A DNA stretch of 10,335 bases from an uncultured Gammaproteobacteria bacterium (GTDB taxonomy: Bacteria; Pseudomonadota; Gammaproteobacteria; Steroidobacterales; GCA-2729495). The notes beneath the pieces were generated by a model. The model searched no databases, was not told the origin of the DNA, and saw nothing but the letters and a program-made list of their open reading frames with translations. The position numbers were made by a program, and so were the translations under genes. Position 1 is the first letter of the stretch. Each line of letters opens with the position of its first letter. The stretch covers positions 1 through 10,335 of the forward strand of contig CALGMY010000012.1 in assembly GCA_937958785.1 (NCBI GenBank). The letters are read 5' to 3'. Shown here piece after piece: positions 1 through 7,456 of this stretch.

Positions 1-42
1 GCGCGGCTGGCCGGGCCCCGGGCGGAACCGTGCAGCGCCTGA
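1..42 (+). CDS. Possible C-terminal end of an upstream gene (partial)
   Basis: The first frame is open from the window edge to a TGA at 40-42 and would encode a tail of 13 residues (ARLAGPRAEPCSA). If real, it overlaps the GTG start of the hemC-hemD fusion by 13 bases, in keeping with the tight packing of the operon. In haem operons with the order C-D-B-L the preceding gene is often hemA (glutamyl-tRNA reductase), which would supply the substrate for HemL. Nothing in these 13 residues identifies a family, and random GC-rich sequence could be open over this length. Both the existence and the identity of this gene are therefore inference. Confidence 0.22.
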   Translation, partial: ARLAGPRAEPCSA

Positions 43-1565
43 GGATCGGCACCCGGGGCTCGCCACTGGCCCTCGCCCAGAGCCGCATCGTGGCGACCGC
101 GCTGCGCCGCCTGGACCGGGGACTCGCCGTGGACCTCGTCACCGTCGCGACCCGCGGGGACGCGGACCGGACGACACCGCTCACCGACGTCCGGGATCCG
201 GGCTTCTTCTCAGCCGAGCTCGACGAGGCGCTGCTCGCCGGCGACGTGGATGCCTGCGTCCACTCCCTAAAGGACCTGCCGCCATTGCGCCACCCCGGCA
301 TCCAGCGGGCCGCACTGCCGCCCCGCGCCGACCCGCGGGACGTGATCGTCTGGCGCGGTGACGTGCCGGGTCGTATCGCCGCCGGTGGCCCGCTGCGGAT
401 CGGTTCATCCTCAGTGCGCCGCCAGGGCAACGTGGCCGACTGCCTCGCCTGGGCACTGCCCGCCGGCAGGCCCGTGCAGCTCGCCTTCGCACCGGTGCGG
501 GGTCCCGTGGATGGCCGCCTCGCCCGGCTGCACCTGCCAACCGCCGATCCCGCGGCACTCGATGGTGTCGTGCTCGCCCTCGCAGGGCTCGCGCGCCTCT
601 GGGACGACCCGGCCGGCCAGGCCATCCTCGAACCGCTCCTCGCCGGCGTGCGCTGGACAGTGCTGCCGCTTGGCCAGTGCCCCGCCGCCGCCGGGCAGGG
701 CGTGCTGGCCGTCGAGTGCCGCGCGGGCGACGGACTGGCGCTGGCCCTGCTGCGCGGACTGCACGACCCGCGGACGGCGGAGCTGGTGGCTGCCGAGGAA
801 TCCGCCCTGGCGACGGTGCCCACCGCCGACCGGCCAGCCTTCGGCGCGACCGCCGTGCTGCACGCGGAACTCGGCCCCGTGTGCTTCGTGCGCGGCACCG
901 GGGCCGCCGGACCCGCCGGGTGGCTGGTCTGGAACCGGCCGCCGGCGCCGGCAGGCCCGGCCACCGGCTTCGACGGCATCGCCTGGCAGCGGGCCTGCAC
1001 GCGGCAGCCCGCGGGGCCCCAGCCGGACCTGGAACGCCTGCGGCCGGGTGCCGCGGTCTTCGCGGCCTACTGGCACGCCCTGGAGCAGCAGGTGATACCC
1101 GCCGGCGTGCGCCTGTGGACCAGCGGCGTGGAGAGCTGGCGCCGGCTCGCGGCCCGGGGTCACTGGGTCGAGGGATGCGGCGACAACCTGGGCTTCGACG
1201 CACTCCGGGCAACGCTCGCGACCCCGGTGCTCGGGCTGCCGCCGCTGCGGGAGTGGACGGCGCTGACCTACCGCTGGGCGCTGCCGGGCTGGCGCGCCGC
1301 CGGCATCGGCCGCGTCCTCGCGACCTATGACATCCTGCCACCTGCGGATGCGGCGACCATCGCGGAACTCGAGGCCGCCGCCGCCGGGGCCACGCACTGC
1401 TACTGGAGCAGCGCCGAGCAGTACCTCGCCCTGCGCACGGCCGTCGCGGCGTCCGCGCACCACGCCTGCGGCGCCGGCAAGACGCTCGCGTCCCTGCGGG
1501 CCGCGGGCCTCGATCCCCAGCCCTTCCCGAACGGCCGCGAGTGGCAGCGGTGGCTGCAGGCATGA
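30..1565 (+). CDS. hemC: HemC-HemD fusion: hydroxymethylbilane synthase with C-terminal uroporphyrinogen-III synthase-like domain
   Basis: Cytosolic enzyme of 511 aa, predicted to condense four porphobilinogens to hydroxymethylbilane and cyclise it to uroporphyrinogen III. The HemC half (about 1-290) shows GTRGSPLALAQ (Arg9), HSLKDLP with the catalytic Asp82, DPRD, SSVRRQ (Arg130/131), Arg157 and Arg163 in a modified GNVxTR motif, and AAGQGVLAVECR (220-231). Where the family has GGCQVPIG, carrying the cofactor Cys, this protein reads TADRPAFG, with Asp267 at the Cys position. The HemD-like half (about 335-511) shows HCYWSS (456-461), CGAGKTLASLR (480-490) and a FPNGREWQRWL tail. It is about 180 residues instead of roughly 250 and seems to lack the first beta-alpha unit. 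The GTG at 30 is chosen because the family motif begins five residues later and GGCGGA lies just upstream; an earlier start outside the window is possible. The fusion is confident, but activity without the Cys is uncertain. Confidence 0.88.
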   Translation: MQRLRIGTRGSPLALAQSRIVATALRRLDRGLAVDLVTVATRGDADRTTPLTDVRDPGFFSAELDEALLAGDVDACVHSLKDLPPLRHPGIQRAALPPRADPRDVIVWRGDVPGRIAAGGPLRIGSSSVRRQGNVADCLAWALPAGRPVQLAFAPVRGPVDGRLARLHLPTADPAALDGVVLALAGLARLWDDPAGQAILEPLLAGVRWTVLPLGQCPAAAGQGVLAVECRAGDGLALALLRGLHDPRTAELVAAEESALATVPTADRPAFGATAVLHAELGPVCFVRGTGAAGPAGWLVWNRPPAPAGPATGFDGIAWQRACTRQPAGPQPDLERLRPGAAVFAAYWHALEQQVIPAGVRLWTSGVESWRRLAARGHWVEGCGDNLGFDALRATLATPVLGLPPLREWTALTYRWALPGWRAAGIGRVLATYDILPPADAATIAELEAAAAGATHCYWSSAEQYLALRTAVAASAHHACGAGKTLASLRAAGLDPQPFPNGREWQRWLQA

Positions 1566-2548
1566 GCGGACCCGTGCGCCTGCGGCGCAACCGGGACAAC
1601 CGGCACATCCGCGAGCTCACCCGCAGCGTGCGGGTTCACCCGGAGCAGCTGATCCAGCCACTGTTCGTCGTGGAGGGCCTCGCCGGCCGGGTGGCCGTGC
1701 CGGGCCTCACAGACGTGTGGCGGGAGACGCCGGAGAGCCTGCTGCGCCAGGTTGAGGCGGACCTCGAGGCCGGCATCCGCAAGTTCCTGTTGTTCGGCGT
1801 GCCCGCGACGAAACGCGACCGGGGCTTTTCCCAGGCGTTCACCAGCGCCCGCATCGCCGATCTCAAGGCCCGGTTCGGCGCCGACCTGTGGGTCGCAGTG
1901 GACGTCTGCCTCTGTTCCTACACGACCCACGGGCACTGCGGCATCCTGACCGACGACCACACCCATCTGGACAACGACGTGACCGTGGCCGCGCTCGCCG
2001 ACGCGGCCCTCGCGTTCGCCCAGGCGGGCGCCGACTGCATCGCGCCCAGCGACATGCAGGACGGCCGGGTGGCTGCGATCCGCGCCCGGCTCGATGCGCA
2101 CGGCTTCGGGCGACGGGCGCTGATGAGCTACGCGGCCAAGTTCCACTCGGCGTTCTACGGCCCGTTCCGGCTGGCCGCGGACTCGGCACCGGCCCGGGAT
2201 GGCGCCCTCTCCGACCGGGCCAGCTACCAGATCGATCCGGGCCGGCCCGACGACGCGCTGCTGGCGGCCCGCCGGGACGCGGACGAGGGTGCCGACATCC
2301 TCATGGTGAAGCCGGCACTGCCTTACCTGGATGTGCTGGCCCGCCTGTCGGCGGAGGTGCCGCTGCCGTGGGCTGTGTACCAGACCAGCGGCGAGCAGGC
2401 CGGCCTCGACCTGGCGGCAACCGCGGGGCTCGCCGACGCGCGCCGGGCCCAGCTCGAGGCCTGGACGGCCTGCGTGCGGGCCGGTGCCCGGATGGTCATC
2501 AGCTACGCGGCGCGCCGGGCAACAGGCTATCTGGCGTCGGAGGACTGA
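1562..2548 (+). CDS. hemB: Delta-aminolevulinic acid dehydratase (porphobilinogen synthase)
   Basis: Cytosolic enzyme that condenses two 5-aminolevulinates to porphobilinogen, the substrate of the preceding HemC. With the ATG at 1562 it has 328 aa, normal for the family. Motifs seen in order are QPLFVVEG, VPGLTD, LLFGVP, the metal-site segment DVCLCSYTTHGHCGI (Cys116, Cys118, Cys126), APSDMQDGRV, MSYAAKFHSAFYGPFR with Schiff-base Lys193, and LMVKPALPYLD with Schiff-base Lys250. The three cysteines suggest a zinc-dependent active site. The C-terminal part is less typical: the usual SGEYAM reads SGEQAG, and the basic residue in the family's DRKxYQ reads Ala. The start overlaps the hemC stop as ATGA, so translation is probably coupled. 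An in-frame GTG at 1541 would add seven residues of HemC-coding sequence and is less likely. Confidence 0.95.
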   Translation: MSGPVRLRRNRDNRHIRELTRSVRVHPEQLIQPLFVVEGLAGRVAVPGLTDVWRETPESLLRQVEADLEAGIRKFLLFGVPATKRDRGFSQAFTSARIADLKARFGADLWVAVDVCLCSYTTHGHCGILTDDHTHLDNDVTVAALADAALAFAQAGADCIAPSDMQDGRVAAIRARLDAHGFGRRALMSYAAKFHSAFYGPFRLAADSAPARDGALSDRASYQIDPGRPDDALLAARRDADEGADILMVKPALPYLDVLARLSAEVPLPWAVYQTSGEQAGLDLAATAGLADARRAQLEAWTACVRAGARMVISYAARRATGYLASED

Positions 2549-2554
2549 GCCGTC

Positions 2555-3835
<1,281 letters not shown>

Positions 3836-3868
3836 CGATACTCGGGTCCGTCACCCGCTGGCGAAGCT

Positions 3869-3895
3869 GGTGTCCGGTACCTTTTTCGGGACCCC
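3869..3895 (+). terminator. Candidate hairpin between convergent hemL and CPBP genes
   Basis: GTCC (3872-3875) can pair with GGAC (3889-3892), extended by GG (3869-3870) with CC (3894-3895) across one mismatch, around a loop containing GGTACC and five T. On the plus strand it is followed by the pyrimidine run TTCTTCTCC. The position between two convergent genes suits a terminator, but the stem is short and imperfect. The sequence GGTGTCCGGTACCTTTTTC also resembles intergenic REP/RAYT-type repeats, so this may be a decayed repeat and not a dedicated terminator. Confidence 0.3.
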
Positions 3896-3903
3896 TTCTT
3901 CTC

Positions 3904-4701
3904 CTATTTCGCAGAGCCAGTCGACTGGCCGCGCAACAGCCACCAGGCGACGATGCCGACTGCACCCACCGTCACCACCAGCCCGTAGGCCAGGAACATG
4001 GCGGTGGAGAAGCCGAGCGCCACCCCGCGGGTGATGTTCAGCACCGCGTGCCAGACCACCGCCGCGAGCGCGCTCTGCGTCCGCTCCCAGAGGAACGTGA
4101 GCCAGACCGACGCGGACAGGATGCCGAGGCCGAAGCCCAGGAACTGGGGCAGGCCGAACTCGGGCCGGCCGAGGAAGAACGGCAGGTGCCAGAGCCACCA
4201 GGCCGGGAAGAGCAGCAACGTCGCGGGCAGGCGCCGGTGGCGCTCCAGCAGCTGCGGCAGCAGGTAGCCCCGCCAGCCCGGCTCCTCGCCCAGCGCCTGC
4301 AGGATCGCGCCGACCAGCACGAGATCCAGCACGGCGTGCAGCGTGCCGAGGCGGCCGGCGGCCAGCGCGTCGAACGAAGGCGGCGCGCCGGACTGGAGCG
4401 TGACGATCCCGGCCGCCAGGACCAGGAACGCGATCGGCGACAGCAGGGTGAGGCCCCAGCCCGCGCCGCCGAGCCGCCAGTCCGCGAGGCTCCGCCGGAA
4501 GGCCGCGATCGCCGCGGCACCCCCGGTGCGCTTCAGCACGATCCAGGCCGCGATGAAGGGCCCGAAGGCGCCCACCGCCTCCCAGGCATCGGGCAGGCCC
4601 AGGTCCACGATGCCGCGCTTCTGGGCGGCAAGCGGCAGGACCGTGACCCAGGTCCAGAGGTAGGCCAGGGCGAGGTAAGCCAGCAGGGGGCGCTTTTCCA
4701 T
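3904..4701 (-). CDS. CPBP-family intramembrane metalloprotease (Abi/CAAX protease-like)
   Basis: Polytopic inner-membrane protein of 265 aa with the three CPBP motifs in order: EEPGWRG (Glu139, Glu140, Arg144), FPAWWLWHLPF with His172, and WHAVLN with His218 and Asn222. In this family these residues form the catalytic or metal site within the membrane. Hydrophobic segments at about 8-26, 42-56, 83-101, 121-137, 160-178, 188-206 and 233-257 suggest around seven to eight spans. The family includes CAAX prenyl proteases and bacterial members linked to bacteriocin self-immunity or protein processing. No substrate can be named here, and no bacteriocin gene is seen nearby. The start at 4701 lacks an obvious Shine-Dalgarno sequence. 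It is transcribed convergently to hemL and divergently from sthA. Confidence 0.88.
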   Translation of the reverse strand: MEKRPLLAYLALAYLWTWVTVLPLAAQKRGIVDLGLPDAWEAVGAFGPFIAAWIVLKRTGGAAAIAAFRRSLADWRLGGAGWGLTLLSPIAFLVLAAGIVTLQSGAPPSFDALAAGRLGTLHAVLDLVLVGAILQALGEEPGWRGYLLPQLLERHRRLPATLLLFPAWWLWHLPFFLGRPEFGLPQFLGFGLGILSASVWLTFLWERTQSALAAVVWHAVLNITRGVALGFSTAMFLAYGLVVTVGAVGIVAWWLLRGQSTGSAK

Positions 4702-4811
4702 GGCTGCAGGCTAGCCGGAACCGGGAACGGCGTCACGATCGGCCGCTGCACCGTTCAAGATCCGGTCAAACCGACCGACACAGCAGAGCATCTCTCCGGG
4801 AACCTCGGCAC
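4702..4811. promoter_or_regulatory. Divergent intergenic region between the CPBP protease gene and sthA
   Basis: This 110-base gap separates two divergent starts and must hold promoters for both genes unless they are driven from further away. I see no convincing -35/-10 pair in either direction. The only notable symmetry is CGGT-CAA-ACCG (4763-4773), too short to call an operator. GGGAA at 4798-4802, nine bases before the sthA ATG, is a weak ribosome binding site. Confidence 0.35.
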
Positions 4812-6200
4812 ATGGAAAGTTTCGACCTCTTGGTGATCGGCAGCGGACCGGGCGGCCAGCGGGCCGCCATCCAGGCGGCGAAACTGGGCAAGCGGGCGGC
4901 GGTGATCGAGCGCCGGGAAATCGTCGGCGGCGTCACCGCCCACACCGGCACGATCCCCAGCAAGACCCTGCGCGAAGCGGTGCTCTACCTCTGCGGCTGG
5001 CGCGAGAAAGGCATCTACGGGCGCAGCCACCGGGTGAAGGCGGACATCACCGCCGAGGACCTGCTGGAGCGCCTCAACATCACCGTCCGCCACGAGATCG
5101 AGATCATCCAGCACCAGCTGTCCCGGAATGGCGTGCGGGTGATCAGTGGCCTCGCGAAGTTCCTGGACGCCCACACCGTACAGGTCACCAACGTGGCGGG
5201 CCACAGCGCGGAGTACCGGGCCGAGCATGTGGTCATCGCGACGGGCACCGTGCCCCACCGGCCTGCCAACATCCCCTTCGACGACGAGACCATCATCGAC
5301 AGCGATGGCCTGCTGCACATCCGCTCGATCCCCCGGTCGATGGTGGTGATCGGTGCCGGCGTGATCGGCGTGGAGTACGCGACGATCTTCAGTGCACTCG
5401 ATGCGAGGATCACCCTCATCGACTCCCGGAACACGATCCTCGACTTCGTGGACGCGGACATCGTGGACGAGTTCCGGCACGACCTGCAGTCCCGGGGCAT
5501 CCAGCTGCGCCTCGGCGAGGACGTGGCGAGCGTCGAGAAGTGCGCCGACGGCAAGGTGCTGACGGTCCTGAAGAGCGGCAAGCGGATCAGGAGCGACCTG
5601 CTGATGGCGGCATCCGGGCGCATGGGCGCGACCGCCGACCTGGACCTCGCCAGGGCCGGCCTCGCCGCAGACGACCGGGGACGACTGACGGTGGGCCCGA
5701 CCTACCAGACCAACGTGCCGCACATCTACGCCGTCGGGGACGTGATCGGCTTCCCTGCCCTCGCCTCCACGTCCGCCGAGCAGGGGCGCCTCGCGGCCTG
5801 CCACGCCTTCGCCGCCTCGACGGACAGCAGCCCGGAGCACTTCCCCCTGGGCATTTATGCGGTGCCCGAGATCAGCATCGTGGGCAAGACCGAGAGCCAG
5901 CTGCGGAAGGAAGGCATTGCCTACGAGACCGGCGTCGCCCGGCTGCGCGAGACGGCCCGGGGCCAGATCCAGGGCGTGCAGGAGGGCCTGCTGAAGCTCC
6001 TCTTCGACCTGAAGGACCACAAGCTGCTCGGCGCCCACATCGTGGGCGAGGGCGCCACGGAGCTGATCCACATCGGCCAGGCGGTGATGGCCCACGGGGG
6101 CACCCTGGAGTACTTCGTGGGCGCCGTCTTCAACTACCCGACCTTCGCCGAGGCCTACAAGATCGCCGCCCTGGACGCCTGGAACCGCGTCCGCGCCTGA
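4812..6200 (+). CDS. sthA: Si-specific (soluble) NAD(P)+ transhydrogenase
   Basis: Cytosolic FAD-containing flavoprotein of 462 aa that transfers hydride between NADPH and NAD+ to balance the two cofactor pools. The FAD dinucleotide-binding motif GSGPGG lies at 10-15 and the second Rossmann motif GAGVIG at 181-186, followed by EYATIF. The FAD-ribityl motif GDVIG starts at 309, and the C-terminal dimerisation region contains FNYPTFAEAYK (440-450). The segment VGGVTAHTGTIPSKTLREA matches the SthA-type GTIPSK motif. It has no redox-active CxxxxC disulfide and the C-terminal His-Glu dyad of disulfide reductases is absent, which separates it from lipoamide dehydrogenase, glutathione reductase and mercuric reductase. 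The E. coli protein keeps one Cys in this motif; here none remains. The stop codon lies within the left arm of a long palindrome. It appears to be a single-gene unit. Confidence 0.93.
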   Translation: MESFDLLVIGSGPGGQRAAIQAAKLGKRAAVIERREIVGGVTAHTGTIPSKTLREAVLYLCGWREKGIYGRSHRVKADITAEDLLERLNITVRHEIEIIQHQLSRNGVRVISGLAKFLDAHTVQVTNVAGHSAEYRAEHVVIATGTVPHRPANIPFDDETIIDSDGLLHIRSIPRSMVVIGAGVIGVEYATIFSALDARITLIDSRNTILDFVDADIVDEFRHDLQSRGIQLRLGEDVASVEKCADGKVLTVLKSGKRIRSDLLMAASGRMGATADLDLARAGLAADDRGRLTVGPTYQTNVPHIYAVGDVIGFPALASTSAEQGRLAACHAFAASTDSSPEHFPLGIYAVPEISIVGKTESQLRKEGIAYETGVARLRETARGQIQGVQEGLLKLLFDLKDHKLLGAHIVGEGATELIHIGQAVMAHGGTLEYFVGAVFNYPTFAEAYKIAALDAWNRVRA

Positions 6201-6275
6201 ATTGGGGACATGCCTATTTTGGCACTGCACGAGCAGCTCGTGCAGTGCCAAAATAGGCATGTCCCCAATTCAGGC
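6195..6275. repeat. Perfect 81-base palindrome (40-bp arms, one central base), REP/RAYT-like
   Basis: I paired every base by hand: 6195-6234 is the exact reverse complement of 6236-6275, with A6235 at the centre. The outer part carries AATTGGGGACATGCC followed by TATTTT, and the inner part is GGCACTGCACGAGC. Outside it the symmetry breaks at C6194/C6276. The left arm includes the last residue codon and stop (GCC TGA) of sthA. The right arm ends six bases before the next gene's ATG. AATTGGGGACA-type palindromes occur in many bacterial genomes near RAYT transposase genes; that assignment is from memory and was not searched. A transcript would form a very stable hairpin and could end or stabilise the sthA mRNA, but no U-tract follows. 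Confidence 0.93.
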
Positions 6276-6281
6276 CCGTCC

Positions 6282-7433
6282 ATGCGCTTCCTGAAACGCC
6301 TGCTCCTGGGCCTCCTGGCCCTGCCCGTCCTGGCGGTCGCCGGGCTGTTCATCGCCCAGCCCACCCTGACGACCCGCCTGGTCGGCCTCGCCTTCGGCGG
6401 TGACCAGGGCCCCCGCGCCACCGTCGCGGGAGGCCAGGTGCCCGAGCTTCCGCTGGCAACGGAGGGACAGCGGACGATCCCCGCCACCGCCCTCGACCAG
6501 GCCATCGCCCTCGGTGCCGCCACCGGGTCCCACGCCCTACTCGTCTGGCAGGGCGGCGCGCTGCAGCTCGAGCACTACTACCCCGGTTACGACGCGACCA
6601 CGATCACTTCGACCCAGTCCATGCACAAATCCGTGCTGGCCCTGCTGGTGGGCATCGCCATCGATCAGGGCCTGATCAGCTCGGTGGACGAGCCGGTGGC
6701 GACCTACATTCCCGAGTGGTCAGGCGATGACCGGCGGTACATTACGATCAGGCACCTGCTTCAGCAGTCGAGCGGCATCGACTTCCCGGGCTTCACCGGA
6801 CTGCTGCGAATGACCCTCGGGGGCAACGTGACGCCCTACACCCTGGAGCGGGGCGTCATCGATCCGCCCGGGGCGCGCTTCGAATACAACAACATCAACC
6901 CGGAAACTCTCGGGATCCTGCTCCAGCGGGTCACCGGCACGCCCTACTCCGAATACCTGCGCGAAAACTTCTGGCAGTACGTCAGCGACGCCCCGGCCCG
7001 CGTACTGCTCGACGACGACGAACATCGCGTACCAATCACGTTCTGCTGCCTGGACGCGCCCGCGCGAAGCTGGCTGCGCGTGGGCCTCCTGTACCTCAGC
7101 GGTGGGCGGGTGGGTGATCGGCAGGTGGTGCCAGAAGGCTGGATGCGCGACGTCGTGACCCCGTCTCCCGCGAATCCGAACTACGGCTACCTGACCTGGC
7201 TCGGCACCACCTGGCAGGAGGTGCGGACCTACAACTCGAAGTCCTCGGCCGTCGCCAACCACTCGGAGGCCTTCGCAGCCCCGGACGTGATCTACTTCGA
7301 CGGCTTCGGCGGCCAGCGGGTCTACGTGGTGCCTTCCCGTGAGCTGGTGATCGTGCGCACCGGTGACCAGCAGTTCGAGTGGGACGACTCGGCGCTCGCC
7401 AACCTGCTCATCCGGGCCGCGCCGGCACCGTAG
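6282..7433 (+). CDS. Membrane-anchored serine hydrolase, beta-lactamase class C / penicillin-binding-protein family
   Basis: Protein of 383 aa with an N-terminal hydrophobic helix (about 5-25, after MRFLKR) that acts as a signal anchor or uncleaved signal, placing the enzyme in the periplasm. The catalytic SxxK tetrad is SMHK (Ser113, Lys116), the YxN-type motif is YNN (Tyr202-Asn204), and the C-terminal strand reads FDGFGGQRVYVVPSRELVIV (340-358), in the place of the KTG/HxG motif. Members hydrolyse esters, amides or D-amino-acid peptides, and the fold alone does not reveal a substrate; beta-lactam resistance should not be assumed. The ATG at 6282 is chosen because an in-frame upstream start at 6210 would only translate the palindrome. 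No good Shine-Dalgarno sequence is visible, since the palindrome arm fills the space before the start. Confidence 0.88.
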   Translation: MRFLKRLLLGLLALPVLAVAGLFIAQPTLTTRLVGLAFGGDQGPRATVAGGQVPELPLATEGQRTIPATALDQAIALGAATGSHALLVWQGGALQLEHYYPGYDATTITSTQSMHKSVLALLVGIAIDQGLISSVDEPVATYIPEWSGDDRRYITIRHLLQQSSGIDFPGFTGLLRMTLGGNVTPYTLERGVIDPPGARFEYNNINPETLGILLQRVTGTPYSEYLRENFWQYVSDAPARVLLDDDEHRVPITFCCLDAPARSWLRVGLLYLSGGRVGDRQVVPEGWMRDVVTPSPANPNYGYLTWLGTTWQEVRTYNSKSSAVANHSEAFAAPDVIYFDGFGGQRVYVVPSRELVIVRTGDQQFEWDDSALANLLIRAAPAP

Positions 7434-7453
7434 GAGCGCCGAGCGGCGCTCCT
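7432..7453. repeat. Short perfect hairpin, REP-like, overlapping the serine hydrolase stop codon
   Basis: AGGAGCGCC (7432-7440) and GGCGCTCCT (7445-7453) are exact reverse complements around the loop GAGC. The element begins inside the TAG stop codon of the upstream gene and ends three bases before the next ATG. GTAGGAGCG-type hairpins resemble REP sequences of pseudomonads and xanthomonads; this is a family likeness recalled from knowledge, not a match that was run. No T-tract follows, so intrinsic termination is unlikely. The 5' arm contains AGGAG, which would be masked in the folded mRNA. Confidence 0.7.
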
Positions 7454-7456
7454 GCA

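Noticed and set aside
3904..4701. CPBP protease as a bacteriocin immunity gene
   Set aside because: No small leader-peptide gene, bacteriocin transporter or regulator is present nearby. The fold alone does not support that role.
4950..4985. Loss of the redox CxxxxC motif in SthA as a sign of a broken enzyme
   Set aside because: Soluble transhydrogenases do not use the disulfide of related reductases. The GTIPSK form is expected for this family.
4755..6260. 501-aa open frame on the minus strand opposite sthA, starting in the palindrome
   Set aside because: It is antisense to sthA and shows no family motif. Its first residues (MPILALHE) come only from the palindrome, which gives the same start on both strands.
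6210..6281. N-terminal extension of the serine hydrolase from an ATG at 6210
   Set aside because: The added 24 residues translate the palindrome and would put a polar segment before the signal-anchor helix. The ATG at 6282 begins directly with MRFLKR and the hydrophobic helix.
7379..7456. 26-residue extension of the transporter from 7379
   Set aside because: It overlaps the 3' end of the serine hydrolase gene, is Gly/Pro/Arg-rich and lacks family similarity. EamA proteins normally start close to the first helix.
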